The notes under the pieces are model-generated. The model did no database searches. It worked only from the letters and a program-made list of their open reading frames with translations, and had not been told where the DNA came from. 64,000 nucleotides of DNA. Source: Clostridioides mangenotii TR (GTDB lineage Bacteria > Bacillota > Clostridia > Peptostreptococcales > Peptostreptococcaceae). The translations under genes and the position numbers were made by a program. The DNA lies in contig NZ_AXUS01000012.1 of assembly GCF_000498755.1 (NCBI RefSeq), positions 31,060-95,059 of the forward strand, in the 5' to 3' direction. Within the stretch, counting starts at the first letter, position 1, and every line of letters begins with the position of its first letter. Below are positions 43,007 through 52,564 of the stretch, piece by piece.

Positions 43007-44953
43007 TTAACTTTCTTTATTTAAATCTATATCTTCTTTTGTGTTATCTTTATTTTCAAGAATCTCCATAAATTCATCACCAGTTATTGTTTCTTTTTCA
43101 AGAAGGTATGCAGCTAATTCATGTAGTTTATCTATATTGTCTTTTAAAATTTGAATAGCGTCTTGATGACAAGCTTTTATTAGAGCTAAAACCTCTTCAT
43201 CAATTTTAGCTGATGTATCTGGCGAACATGCTAGTGAAGCATCTCCTCCAAGGTACTGATTATTTACTGTTTCAAGAGCCATCATATCAAATTCTTCACT
43301 CATACCTAGTCTAGCTATCATAGATCTAGCTATCTTAGTTGCTTGCTCAATATCGTTTGAAGCACCAGATGTGCTTGTGTTAAATATAACTTCTTCTGCT
43401 GATCTACCACCTGTTAGGGTTCTAATTTTCTCGATTGCCTCTTCTTTACTCATTAGAACATTCTCTTGTTCAGCAACTTGCATTGTGTATCCAAGTGCAC
43501 CTGATGTACGAGGTATTATAGTTATTTTGTGTACAGGAGCCGAGTTTTTACCTACAGCGGCCACTAACGCATGACCTATCTCATGGTAAGCAATTATACG
43601 TTTTTCCTTAGCAGATATAACTGCTCCTTTACGTTGATAACCTGCTATTACAGTTTCTACAGACTCTTCTAAATCTTCCTGCATAACTACATCTCTATTA
43701 CACTTTATAGCTCTAAGTGCCGATTCATTAACTATATTTGCCAGATCAGCACCAGACGCTCCCGATGTAGCCCTTGCTATTGTATTAAAATCTATATCAT
43801 CAGATATTTTTATTTTTTTAGAGTGAACTTTTAGTATTGACTCTCTACCTCCTAAGTCAGGAAGTTCAACTGGAATACGTCTATCGAATCTACCTGGTCT
43901 AAGTAGAGCTTTATCAAGACTCTCTGGTCTATTCGTAGCAGCTAGTATAACAACTCCCGAACCTCCGTCAAATCCATCCATCTCACTTAAAAGTTGGTTT
44001 AGAGTCTGCTCACGCTCATCATTTCCGCCAAATCCTGAGCCATTATCCCTTTTCTTACCTATTGTATCTATCTCATCTATAAATACGATACAAGGCGCTT
44101 TTTCTTTAGCTTGTTTGAATAAGTCTCTTACCCTTGAAGCGCCCATACCAACAAACATCTCTACGAATTCTGATCCTGAAATAGAAAAGAACGGTACTCC
44201 TGCTTCACCAGCTACTGCTTGTGCAAGAAGTGTCTTACCTGTTCCTGGAGGTCCAACTAAAAGAGCTCCTTTAGGCATCTCAGCACCTATTTTTTTGTAT
44301 TTAGCAGGATTGTTCAGGAAGTCAACTATTTCTGTAAGAGCTTCTTTTGCTTCATCTTGACCAGCAACATCAGCAAATGTCTTTCCGCTTTTGGCAGATA
44401 CATATACTTTAGCATTGCTCTTTCCAAACTGCATGGAGTTTCCACCCATTTTTTTCTGCATTGACTTCATAATCATATTCCCAACAAACATAAATATAGC
44501 TATCGGAATTATCCAACCTATTAAAAAGTTTACTAGAGGAGAGTTTTCACGAGGTATATCAGTAGAAAATTTCACATCAGCTTTTTCTAATCTTTTTACT
44601 AAATCTGGATCATTATCCATTTTACCAGTGATAAATTTTTTCTCATTTAGTTCATTATCTGTATTTTTGCTTTCGAAAGGATTGATATTTTCTTTGTTAT
44701 CATTTTTGCTGTTTTCTTTTTCAGTAGCTTCTTTTTTATTATCTGGCTTTTGAGTTATCAATATTTTATTTGGCTGAATTTCAACTTCTTTTACTTTCCC
44801 ATCATCTAACATAGCAATAAATCGTCCATAATCTATTTCTTCTATTTTTCTATCGCCTACCATCGGGCGCGCAATATTAAATACCATAACTAATATTATA
44901 ATTAAAGCATAGGTGTAAAAAGTAGGTATTTTGGGATTTTTATTTTCATCCAT
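43007..44953 (-). CDS. ftsH: ATP-dependent zinc metalloprotease FtsH
   Basis: A 648-residue membrane AAA+ protease for quality control of membrane proteins. Two membrane segments (about 13-30 and 140-160) flank an outer domain that carries a charged, low-complexity insert at about 70-105 (KKEATEKENSKNDNKENINP). Walker A GPPGTGKT is at 234-241, Walker B CIVFIDEIDTIG, SRH GRFDRRIPVELPD, and the zinc motif HEIGH in RIIAYHEIGHALVAA. GAGGAGAT precedes the ATG. The upstream marR gene lies 48 bases away on the same strand. Confidence 0.97.
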   Translation of the reverse strand: MDENKNPKIPTFYTYALIIILVMVFNIARPMVGDRKIEEIDYGRFIAMLDDGKVKEVEIQPNKILITQKPDNKKEATEKENSKNDNKENINPFESKNTDNELNEKKFITGKMDNDPDLVKRLEKADVKFSTDIPRENSPLVNFLIGWIIPIAIFMFVGNMIMKSMQKKMGGNSMQFGKSNAKVYVSAKSGKTFADVAGQDEAKEALTEIVDFLNNPAKYKKIGAEMPKGALLVGPPGTGKTLLAQAVAGEAGVPFFSISGSEFVEMFVGMGASRVRDLFKQAKEKAPCIVFIDEIDTIGKKRDNGSGFGGNDEREQTLNQLLSEMDGFDGGSGVVILAATNRPESLDKALLRPGRFDRRIPVELPDLGGRESILKVHSKKIKISDDIDFNTIARATSGASGADLANIVNESALRAIKCNRDVVMQEDLEESVETVIAGYQRKGAVISAKEKRIIAYHEIGHALVAAVGKNSAPVHKITIIPRTSGALGYTMQVAEQENVLMSKEEAIEKIRTLTGGRSAEEVIFNTSTSGASNDIEQATKIARSMIARLGMSEEFDMMALETVNNQYLGGDASLACSPDTSAKIDEEVLALIKACHQDAIQILKDNIDKLHELAAYLLEKETITGDEFMEILENKDNTKEDIDLNKES

Positions 44954-45001
44954 ATTGTCATCTCCTCAATTAAGATTAATTTAATTTTCACTTAGGTGTA
45001 G

Positions 45002-45454
45002 TTATTTACACTCTATACAAGAAAGCAATTTATCCAATTTATCTAAACCGCTTACTATATCTTTCATATCCTGAATTTTATCTTCAGTTAGATTTTCAAA
45101 ATAGTTATCAAATACGCTAGACTCTAAGTTAGTTTGTATATCCATAAATTTTTCTGCAAGAACTACCCTAACAATCCTTTGATCCTCACTATCTCTTACA
45201 CGGTTGATAAATCCGTTTTTTTCAAGTCTTTTACATATAACAGAGACATTGCTGTTTGTCATGCTTAGATTTTTACTTAAATCGCTTATCTTCTCTTCGC
45301 CATTTTCGTAAAGGTCGAGCAAAATAACAGCTTGAACTGATGTAATACCAAAAGGTTTATAGTGTTCATTTAGCATATTTGTAAACTTATTATGTATATT
45401 TCTATTGTATTCCATAATCTTGTGTTTGAAAACAACCTCATCCATAAATAACAT
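45002..45454 (-). CDS. MarR family transcriptional regulator
   Basis: A 150-residue winged-helix regulator. The HTH reads ISDLSKNLSMTNSNVSVICK, with wing NGFINRVRDSEDQRIVRVVL, as in MarR proteins. Two cysteines close the C-terminus (LLSCIECK), perhaps redox-active. AAGGAGATGTTATTT sits upstream of the ATG at 45454. Palindromic AT-rich sites lie in its promoter. Ligand and regulon unknown; it may also affect ftsH, which follows it. Confidence 0.9.
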   Translation of the reverse strand: MLFMDEVVFKHKIMEYNRNIHNKFTNMLNEHYKPFGITSVQAVILLDLYENGEEKISDLSKNLSMTNSNVSVICKRLEKNGFINRVRDSEDQRIVRVVLAEKFMDIQTNLESSVFDNYFENLTEDKIQDMKDIVSGLDKLDKLLSCIECK

Positions 45455-45542
45455 CTCCTTATCTTATCAATATTAATATAGTTGCATACATTAAATATTC
45501 AATAGTTAAATATTTCCAATCATAATATTTAACACCATAATG

Positions 45543-45556
45543 TTTAATATATTAAA
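45543..45556. promoter_or_regulatory. Palindrome upstream of marR
   Basis: TTTAATATATTAAA is a perfect 14-base palindrome about 90 bases upstream of the marR start, surrounded by related halves (AATATTTAAC, GTTTAATAT). It may be a MarR operator. The rest of the 373-base gap 45455-45827 holds only the metA terminator and no gene. Confidence 0.4.
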
Positions 45557-45741
45557 TGTTATCTTAATATAATTATTAAGTCAATAGAAAGGTTACTATT
45601 TATATAGCGTTATTTATCTACTTATAGAAAACCATATGAATATGTACTTTATATGAACAAATGAACAAAAATAATTTATAGAAAAAAATTAATAACATCT
45701 TAATACCCTATGGATGTATCTTAGAAACAATTGTACACAAT

Positions 45742-45777
45742 AAAAAAGAGAGTGGTTACCCCTAACACTCTCTTTTT
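45742..45777 (-). terminator. Terminator after metA
   Basis: AAAAAGAGAGTG pairs with CACTCTCTTTTT around an 11-base loop, with T run on the minus strand. Confidence 0.88.
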
Positions 45778-45827
45778 CTTGTTATATTTTTCAACTCTAT
45801 TAATAAAGGAGGTTATTAACTAAGTGG

Positions 45828-46703
45828 TTAAATCAAATAATTATTTATCCAATTTTTAAATAAAAGCTCTGAATGTTCCTTCCACTTTACTTCCGGTTCT
45901 TTGAAAGGATCATCGTCAGGATAGTAGTTTATTGGTATTTCTATTTCAACTTCCTTTTCTATATCTCTTTTGTACTCTTTATCCAATGTCTCTTTAGCAT
46001 ACTCGCTGTGCCCCATTACATATATATCTCTAGTATTAGCAATAATATAAGCTCCAGCTTTATCAGAGTAGCTAACTAGATTTAGTTCGGAGTTATTTTT
46101 TATATCATTAATATCTATAGTCGTATGTCTCGAGTGAGGAGCAAAAAACAACTCATCAAAATTTTCTACTATCTTACTATCTTTATTTACTTTATGTTCA
46201 AATACACCAAAGCATTTTTTCTCAAGTGGATGTTTTTTGATATTGTAATCTTTATAAAGTCCTGCTTGTGCCGCCCAACAGATATATAAAGTAGATTTAG
46301 AATTTGTTTTGCTAAAATCTATAATATCCTTTAATTCATCCCAATAATCAACTTCTTCAAACTCCATTTGTTCGACCGGAGCCCCTGTTATTATTACCCC
46401 ATCATAATTAGTGTCTTTTATATCTTTTAGTGATTTATAGAAATCCGAAGTATACTCATTGCAAACTCTTCTGCTTTTTCTACACGAAATATTTATAAAA
46501 TCTATCAGTAAATCTCCCCCAAATTTATCTAATCTTCTAAGTAAATCCAACTCTGTATCAATTTTTATAGGCATAAGATTTAGTATAGCAATCTTTTTGT
46601 ATTTATTTTTATTTAGTATGTAATCCTCCGCACAGACTACATCAATCCCCTCATCAACCAATATCTCTATAGCTGGTAATCCTCTTGTAAGTATTAATGA
46701 CAT
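45828..46703 (-). CDS. metA: Homoserine O-acetyltransferase (MetA family)
   Basis: A 291-residue MetA-type acyltransferase, first step of methionine synthesis from homoserine. Catalytic Cys142 is in LYICWAAQAGLY and the His/Glu pair in YVMGHSEYAKET. Residue 111 is Glu (GAPVEQMEFEEV); in characterised MetA enzymes Glu111 goes with acetyl-CoA use and Gly111 with succinyl-CoA, so I predict an acetyltransferase. That fits with the O-acetylhomoserine-using MetY just upstream in the operon. Confidence 0.93.
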   Translation of the reverse strand: MSLILTRGLPAIEILVDEGIDVVCAEDYILNKNKYKKIAILNLMPIKIDTELDLLRRLDKFGGDLLIDFINISCRKSRRVCNEYTSDFYKSLKDIKDTNYDGVIITGAPVEQMEFEEVDYWDELKDIIDFSKTNSKSTLYICWAAQAGLYKDYNIKKHPLEKKCFGVFEHKVNKDSKIVENFDELFFAPHSRHTTIDINDIKNNSELNLVSYSDKAGAYIIANTRDIYVMGHSEYAKETLDKEYKRDIEKEVEIEIPINYYPDDDPFKEPEVKWKEHSELLFKNWINNYLI

Positions 46704-46802
46704 AACGCATCTTCCTTTACTTCAACAAATTTATTCTAAATTCAGAACTCTAAATAATATAAGCTACTTTAATATTAAACTAAATAATAAGCTAATTTAG
46801 AA

Positions 46803-48068
46803 TTAAAACTTTAATGCCTGATCTAAATCAGCTATAAGATCATCTACATTTTCTATTCCCACCGATAATCTTATAAGTGACGGATGTATTCCTATATCAA
46901 TAAGTTCACTTTCTGATAACTGTCTATGAGTAGTAGATGCTGGATGAATAACTGAAGTTCTAACATCAGCAACATGAGTAACCAGTGCCGCAACATTTAA
47001 CTTGCCTACAAATTTTTTGGCGTTTTCTATGCCGCCTTTAACGTTGAATGATAAAACTCCACTTGCACCTTTAGGAAGGTATTTTGTAGCATTATCGTAG
47101 TACTTATTACCTTCTAAACCTGGATAGTTTATAGAATTAATATTTTTATGATTTTGTAAAAACTTTGCTATAGCAAGAGCATTAGAACTATGTCTTTCCA
47201 TTCTAAGGTGTAGTGTTTCAATATTTTGATTAGTTAAGAAAGCATTAAATGGGCTTTGGCAGTTTCCATGATCTCTCAAAAGTTGAACTCTCGCTTTTGT
47301 TATATAAGCAGCTTGCCCGAATGTTTCAGTATAACTTAATCCATGGTATGAAGGATCAGGATCAACTAATTCTTTGAATTTGCCATTCTCCCAATTGAAG
47401 TTACCTCCATCGACAACTATTCCCCCTAAAGCAGCAGCATGGCCATCTAAGTATTTTGTAGTTGAATGAGTTACTATATTAACACCGTATTCAATTGGAT
47501 TGCAAAGGTATGGTGAAGCTAGTGTGTTGTCTATGATTACTGGCAAATCTAGAGCTTTTCCTACATATACTATCTTTTCTAAATCTAGTACTTCAAGTGT
47601 AGGATTCGCTAATGTCTCACCAAAAACAGCCTTTGTTTTATCGTTTGCTAAAGCTATTATTTTATCAGCGTCATCATCTAAGTTGAATTTTATTAAGTCT
47701 ATACCTAACTTCTTAAATGTGTGACCAAATAAGTTTATACTACCTCCATATACTTTTGAAGAACATAAGAAGTTATCTCCTGCTTGGCATATATTAAGTA
47801 TTGCAAGTAAGTTCGCCGCTTGACCTGATGATGCTGCAAGTGCACCAACCCCACCTTCTAATAGATTGATCTTTTCTTCTAGGGCCTGAACTGTTGGGTT
47901 GCTAAGTCTTGAATAAAAGTGTCCTGCAGCTTTTAAATCAAATAAATCAGCCAATTGATCTAATTCATCGTATTTGAAAGTGGTACTTTGATGTATTGGC
48001 ACTACTCTCGCTTCTCCACTCTCTGGTTTATAATTTCCTTGTACACATATTGTTTCTTTTTGTGACAT
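46803..48068 (-). CDS. metY: O-acetylhomoserine sulfhydrylase / aminocarboxypropyltransferase
   Basis: A 421-residue Cys/Met metabolism PLP enzyme that makes homocysteine from O-acetylhomoserine and sulfide. Features: VVPIHQSTTFKYDELDQLAD, FYSRLSNPTVQALEEKINLL, and the PLP lysine in VTHSTTKYLDGHAAALGG. The MetY-size insert DPSYHGLSYTETFGQAAYIT separates it from cystathionine gamma-synthases. The SAM-I riboswitch and terminator lie upstream of its start; metA follows 99 bases downstream with no terminator between, so both are likely under SAM control. Confidence 0.94.
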   Translation of the reverse strand: MSQKETICVQGNYKPESGEARVVPIHQSTTFKYDELDQLADLFDLKAAGHFYSRLSNPTVQALEEKINLLEGGVGALAASSGQAANLLAILNICQAGDNFLCSSKVYGGSINLFGHTFKKLGIDLIKFNLDDDADKIIALANDKTKAVFGETLANPTLEVLDLEKIVYVGKALDLPVIIDNTLASPYLCNPIEYGVNIVTHSTTKYLDGHAAALGGIVVDGGNFNWENGKFKELVDPDPSYHGLSYTETFGQAAYITKARVQLLRDHGNCQSPFNAFLTNQNIETLHLRMERHSSNALAIAKFLQNHKNINSINYPGLEGNKYYDNATKYLPKGASGVLSFNVKGGIENAKKFVGKLNVAALVTHVADVRTSVIHPASTTHRQLSESELIDIGIHPSLIRLSVGIENVDDLIADLDQALKF

Positions 48069-48130
48069 TTAATTGTCCCCCTTTGATTTAATTTAAAATT
48101 AAATAAATCGCGATGAGCTCTTAAATAAAA

Positions 48131-48160
48131 AATAAGAGCCTGAGTATACTCAGGCTCTTT
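48131..48160 (-). terminator. Terminator of the SAM-I riboswitch
   Basis: AAGAGCCTGAG pairs perfectly with CTCAGGCTCTT around TATA, followed on the minus strand by a TTATTTTTT run; between aptamer and metY. Confidence 0.9.
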
Positions 48161-48177
48161 AATAAGCTTAGTTATAC

Positions 48178-48282
48178 TCATCTTTCAGCTATCACGCTGC
48201 AGGATTTAGCACCAATGTATAATAAATATATACTGGTTGCCGGGTTTCATAGGGCCAGTCCCTCCACCACTCTGGATAAGAT
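48178..48282 (-). ncRNA. SAM-I riboswitch (S-box)
   Basis: On the minus strand the aptamer begins CTTATCCAGAGTGGTGGAGG, then GACTGGCCC, ATGAAACCCGGCAACC, GGTGCTAAATCCTGC and ends GATAGCTGAAAGATGAG. These are the conserved S-box blocks in order. With the terminator that follows it should turn off metY-metA when S-adenosylmethionine is high. Confidence 0.96.
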
Positions 48283-48370
48283 TTAATTTAATTTTGTGTT
48301 GTTCTCATGATATATTCTTCCAATAATTTTGTCAACTCTTTTTTATAATCTTTTTTAAAACAATTTTGTT

Positions 48371-48949
48371 TTAGGTGTTTTTATTCAGATCGTCCTTAAA
48401 GTCGCTTATCCATAAATACAGCGTTTTAAAGATATTTGATTGTTGTTTAACAATAGATTTATTTATAAAATTTAATTTGAGATTTTTATCTTTCAATTCT
48501 GTATCTTCTAAGCCTTTGTTTTCTATATCGTTTGTATTTCTTAAAGTTTTATCTAATTCCATCATACTAGTTTCTATATTAGTTCTAATTGAATTAGTCA
48601 GGTCATTAGCATCTTCACTGGATAAGTTATTTATGTTTGTAATAACTGCATTAAATTCAAGCATTATATCTATATGATTGCTAGCGGCTTTTTTCATCAA
48701 TTCCATATAATACGCTTTTCCAAATTTGGTAATAGAATAAATTGTCTTTTCAGGCATTCTACCCTCTCTTATACTTTCGCTCGACAAATACCCTTTTTTC
48801 TCTAACTGGATTGTCTTTTTATATATTGAAGGTGTACTTATTTTAACCCACTTAGATATTCCAGTTTTTTCTATACTTTTTTGAATCTCATAAGCGCTTT
48901 TAGGTTCTTTATATAGATCACCTAGTATCGCTAAGTCTACAGAAGACAT
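48371..48949 (-). CDS. PadR family transcriptional regulator
   Basis: A 192-residue PadR-type regulator. The winged helix covers about residues 5-85 (LAILGDLYKEPKSAYEIQKS; TPSIYKKTIQLEKKGYLSSE; RMPEKTIYSITKFGKAYYME). The C-terminal helical dimerisation part (about 90-192) is longer than in the shortest PadR proteins. Promoter region 48950-49169 shows no gene. Targets unknown; a link to the upstream Vat-type acetyltransferase gene (same strand, 220 bases away) is possible since PadR proteins often control detoxification genes. Confidence 0.88.
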   Translation of the reverse strand: MSSVDLAILGDLYKEPKSAYEIQKSIEKTGISKWVKISTPSIYKKTIQLEKKGYLSSESIREGRMPEKTIYSITKFGKAYYMELMKKAASNHIDIMLEFNAVITNINNLSSEDANDLTNSIRTNIETSMMELDKTLRNTNDIENKGLEDTELKDKNLKLNFINKSIVKQQSNIFKTLYLWISDFKDDLNKNT

Positions 48950-49169
48950 TTAATCACCTTCCTATTATTTATTATAAATTAAGATATACAAAAAACTACT
49001 TTAAAAATTATACTTTATATATTTATTTAAGTCTTTAGATTACAAGATTTTACATAACTGTATAAAACAGTACTATACTATATACTATTCGTCAATATAC
49101 CTACTGTTTATAGATGATACCACATAATATAACATTTTATAAATTTATTAATTAATTTAAATCATAGTA

Positions 49170-49799
49170 TTATATATTTTTAATTAGGTTCAAATCTCCA
49201 CTACAAAGTATATCTAAATTCTCAAATATTTTCTCAGGTGACCAATTCCACCACTGAATATATAGTAAATATTCAATAAGATCATCGTTAAATCTTTTTT
49301 TTATAATTTTACAAGGATTGCCCCCTGCAATACAGTAAGCTGGTATGTTTTTGGTTACAACGGAATTAGCAGCAATTATAGCTCCATCTCCAATTTGTAC
49401 TCCAGGCATCACAGTTACATTCTGCCCTATCCAGACATCATTACCAACTACTGTATCTCCCTTAAACGGTAAATCTTTGCTTGTAGGGGTTGATTTTTCC
49501 CACCCAGAGCCCATTATATTAAACGGATATGTAGTTATAGAATTCATCCTATGATTTGCACCATTCATCACGAATTCTATACCTTTAGCGATAGCGCAAA
49601 ATCTTCCTACTATAAGTTTATCCCCTAAAAATTCATAGTGATGTGTAACATGTTTTTCAAACTTCTCAGCTCCATTTATATCATCGTAGTATGTGTATTC
49701 TCCAATAATGATATTAGGGCGAGTCACTACATTTTTTATGTAACAAATAGATTTTATATCTTTATTTGGATATATTGAATTTGGATCAGGTCCATACAT
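49170..49799 (-). CDS. Vat/CatB-type xenobiotic O-acetyltransferase
   Basis: A 209-residue left-handed beta-helix acetyltransferase. The pattern GEYTYYDDINGAEKFEKHVT, FVMNGANHRMNSITTYPFN, KGDTVVGNDVWIGQNVTVMP, SVVTKNIPAYCIAGGNPCKI follows streptogramin A acetyltransferases (Vat) almost region by region, including the catalytic His83 in ANHRMN and the WWNWSPEKI end. Related CatB enzymes acetylate chloramphenicol. Substrate needs testing, but a drug-resistance-type function is likely. GGGAGGATTAAATT precedes the ATG. Confidence 0.85.
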   Translation of the reverse strand: MYGPDPNSIYPNKDIKSICYIKNVVTRPNIIIGEYTYYDDINGAEKFEKHVTHHYEFLGDKLIVGRFCAIAKGIEFVMNGANHRMNSITTYPFNIMGSGWEKSTPTSKDLPFKGDTVVGNDVWIGQNVTVMPGVQIGDGAIIAANSVVTKNIPAYCIAGGNPCKIIKKRFNDDLIEYLLYIQWWNWSPEKIFENLDILCSGDLNLIKNI

Positions 49800-49966
49800 A
49801 ATTTAATCCTCCCATATAGATTTCATATCAATTATATTTGTATCTTATTTTTTATTTTATCATTTTTTACAGTAAAGTCATAATATACTTTTCAGATTAA
49901 ATAGTATTTCAAGGTAATTATTAAATGCAATGGGATCTTGGGTTGATTTAATTTCGAATTTATAAT

Positions 49967-50020
49967 AAAAAAACTGTACAGTAGATACTTTTACATAGCA
50001 TCTAGCAGTACAGCTTTTTT
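49967..50020 (-). terminator. Terminator after gntP
   Basis: AAAAAACTGTAC pairs with GTACAGCTTTTTT with an inner TAGAT / ATCTA helix; T run on the minus strand. Confidence 0.8.
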
Positions 50021-50052
50021 ATATCATATTATTTATTTAATCAAACATTACA

Positions 50053-51432
50053 CTATAAAAATATACTTATTATTAATAATTCAACAAAACCTACACCCCA
50101 TACTATAGTACTAGCTATAGAATAACCTCTAATTTGGTCTTTAGCTTCAGTAACTCCAAGAGTTCTATTAACAACCCAAAAGTATGAATCATTGAAGTGT
50201 GAGAATACTAGAGAACCTATACAAGCAGATAAAACTGCAAGTTCAGGACTAAGGCCAAGTGTTGCCATCATTGGTGCAGTAACTGAAGCAGCAGTAGTCA
50301 TCGCAACAGTACCACTTCCTTGTATAAGTCTTATTATAGAAGATATAGCAAATGGTATTACTACTGCTGGAAGTGCAGTTTGAGCTATCAATCCAGCTAT
50401 ATAATCACCAGATCCACTATCTCTTATTATCATACCTAAAGCTCCACCAGCTCCTGTCACAAGCATTATAACACCAGCTGATTTTATTCCTTTTTCCATT
50501 GCTCCTATTATTTCATTTCTTTCGTATTTAGCACCTAATCCATAAATTGCTACTATAAGACCAATACCAACTGCTATTATAGGAGATCCTAAGAAATCTA
50601 TAGCTCCAGCCATAGGGCCAGAATATTTAAATAATGCAGCAACTGTATTTATAAGTATTAATAATATTGGTACAATTATAGGCATAAATGACATTAGAGA
50701 TGAAGGTAAGACTTCAGAAGAATCACCTAATACATCTGCATTTGAAGGAGCAACATATTCTGTTAAATAAGTTTCTCCGTCTTCAGATGGCACTCTATAC
50801 ATTTTTTTACCTATATATTTCGCGTACATAAGACCTGCAATTGTCATAGGTATAGCACATATTATACCAAGAAGTAGTACAGTTCCTACATTAGCACCAT
50901 ATATACCTGCAACTCCAACTGGTCCAGGAGTAGGAGGCACTAATGAGTGAGTTATTACAAGACCTATTGCTAGTGATAAACCAAGTGAAATAACTGATTT
51001 TCCAGTATTTCTAGAAATTGATTTAGCAAGTGGTGAAAGTATAACGAATCCTGAGTCACAGAATATCGGGATAGATACAAGGAAACCAGTGATAGCTAAT
51101 GCTAACTCTTCTCTTCCTTTACCAAGCTTCTTAACAAATACCTGAGCCATTTTTTTTGCAGCTCCAGATACTTCGAAGATCTCTCCCATCATGACACCAA
51201 AACCGATTATAATACCTATACTTCCAAGTGTGTTACCAAAACCTTTTGTAATGCTACCTACTACGTCTGCTGCTCCCATTCCGCCAACTAGTCCAGTGAC
51301 AGATGCAGCGATAATCATAGCTAAAAACGGATGCAACTTTGTCTTTAGCATCATGAAAATTAACAGAGTAATACCTAGTCCAAGCCCTAATAAAAGTTGT
51401 GGGCCTGACGATACCAATGTTGTTGTTTCCAT
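50053..51432 (-). CDS. GntP family sugar-acid/H+ symporter
   Basis: A 459-residue membrane permease with about 12-14 segments. Family signatures: FCDSGFVILSPLAKSISRNT, THSLVPPTPGPVGVAGIYGA and SHFNDSYFWVVNRTLGVTEA near the C-terminus. GntP proteins import gluconate and other aldonates. Last gene of the operon deoR-kinase-pdxA-gntP, so the likely substrate is the four-carbon acid used by those enzymes (D-threonate or D-erythronate), not gluconate. Confidence 0.9.
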   Translation of the reverse strand: METTTLVSSGPQLLLGLGLGITLLIFMMLKTKLHPFLAMIIAASVTGLVGGMGAADVVGSITKGFGNTLGSIGIIIGFGVMMGEIFEVSGAAKKMAQVFVKKLGKGREELALAITGFLVSIPIFCDSGFVILSPLAKSISRNTGKSVISLGLSLAIGLVITHSLVPPTPGPVGVAGIYGANVGTVLLLGIICAIPMTIAGLMYAKYIGKKMYRVPSEDGETYLTEYVAPSNADVLGDSSEVLPSSLMSFMPIIVPILLILINTVAALFKYSGPMAGAIDFLGSPIIAVGIGLIVAIYGLGAKYERNEIIGAMEKGIKSAGVIMLVTGAGGALGMIIRDSGSGDYIAGLIAQTALPAVVIPFAISSIIRLIQGSGTVAMTTAASVTAPMMATLGLSPELAVLSACIGSLVFSHFNDSYFWVVNRTLGVTEAKDQIRGYSIASTIVWGVGFVELLIISIFL

Positions 51433-51527
51433 ATCATTATTCTCCCTTAAAATTAATATAATTATTTCAATTGATTTATATAAACTAACATATTAGTTAT
51501 CAAATATAATTTGTATAGCTTATAAAT

Positions 51528-52523
51528 CTATTTGCCAAATTTAGGTGCATAATCTGCTGCAAGTCTTATTGCTTCAACTAAACTTATTTCATCGGCTATA
51601 TTTTTACCAGCTATATCAAATGCTGTTCCATGATCAACTGAAGTTCTTAAAAATGGCATATTGTTTGTTATAGATATAGTCTTGTGGAAATCCACTGTTT
51701 TAGTTGCTATATGACCTTGATCATGGTATAGAGATAAAACAGCATCGTATTTTCCTTGAAGACCAAAGAAGAATACTGAATCTGCTCCTATAGGACCTAT
51801 TACATCTATTCCATCAGCTTTGGCTCTTTCTATTGCTTTTTCTATATATCTTTCTTCATCGCCAAATAACCCATGTTCACCACAGTGAGGATTTAATCCA
51901 GCTACAGCTAATTTACCGTTTTTAATTCCCAACTCATCAAGTGACTGCTTTGATCTAACTATAAAGTCGTACATATTTTCCTCTGTAACTAAATCGCAAG
52001 CATTTCTTAAAGAAACGTGTCTGCTTAAAAAGAATACTCTTAAGTCGCGAACTTGGAACATAGTAAGAGGATTATGAGTATTTGTTAAAGCCTCTAAAAC
52101 TTCTGTATGACCTATATACGGTACATTACCAGCTTTAAATGCCTCTTTGTTAATAGATGTTGTGGCAACTGCATCTATCTTTTTATCTAAAGCGAATTCA
52201 ACTGACTTTTCTACATATTCATATGATGCTTTTCCACACATACCGCTTACTTTACCAAATTCAAACTTGTCCATATCTATATTGTCTAAATCTATTAAGT
52301 TAAGTGTTTTATTATTGTAATCGCCATCTTTAACATCTTCTATTACTTTTATTTCAAGATCTAAATCACATATTTTTATAGCATTTTCTAATACTTTTTT
52401 ATCTCCGAAAACTACTGTATTTGCATAACTATTTGTATCTTCTCTCGCTATTGATTTTACTACTATTTCAGGCCCGACTCCCGCTGGGTCACCTATTGGT
52501 ACACCTATGAATGGTTTTTGCAT
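51528..52523 (-). CDS. PdxA-family phospho-acid dehydrogenase (probable 4-phospho-D-threonate dehydrogenase)
   Basis: A 331-residue member of the PdxA family: [49 protein letters not shown] and [20 protein letters not shown] with metal-binding His residues. The context with a DUF1537 kinase and GntP permease indicates PdxA2, which oxidises 4-phospho-D-threonate (with decarboxylation to dihydroxyacetone phosphate), rather than vitamin B6 synthesis. No other pyridoxine genes are near. Confidence 0.85.
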   Translation of the reverse strand: MQKPFIGVPIGDPAGVGPEIVVKSIAREDTNSYANTVVFGDKKVLENAIKICDLDLEIKVIEDVKDGDYNNKTLNLIDLDNIDMDKFEFGKVSGMCGKASYEYVEKSVEFALDKKIDAVATTSINKEAFKAGNVPYIGHTEVLEALTNTHNPLTMFQVRDLRVFFLSRHVSLRNACDLVTEENMYDFIVRSKQSLDELGIKNGKLAVAGLNPHCGEHGLFGDEERYIEKAIERAKADGIDVIGPIGADSVFFFGLQGKYDAVLSLYHDQGHIATKTVDFHKTISITNNMPFLRTSVDHGTAFDIAGKNIADEISLVEAIRLAADYAPKFGK

Positions 52524-52564
52524 AAAATTACCTCCTCATTTAGTCTAATCTTTTTATATCTAAT

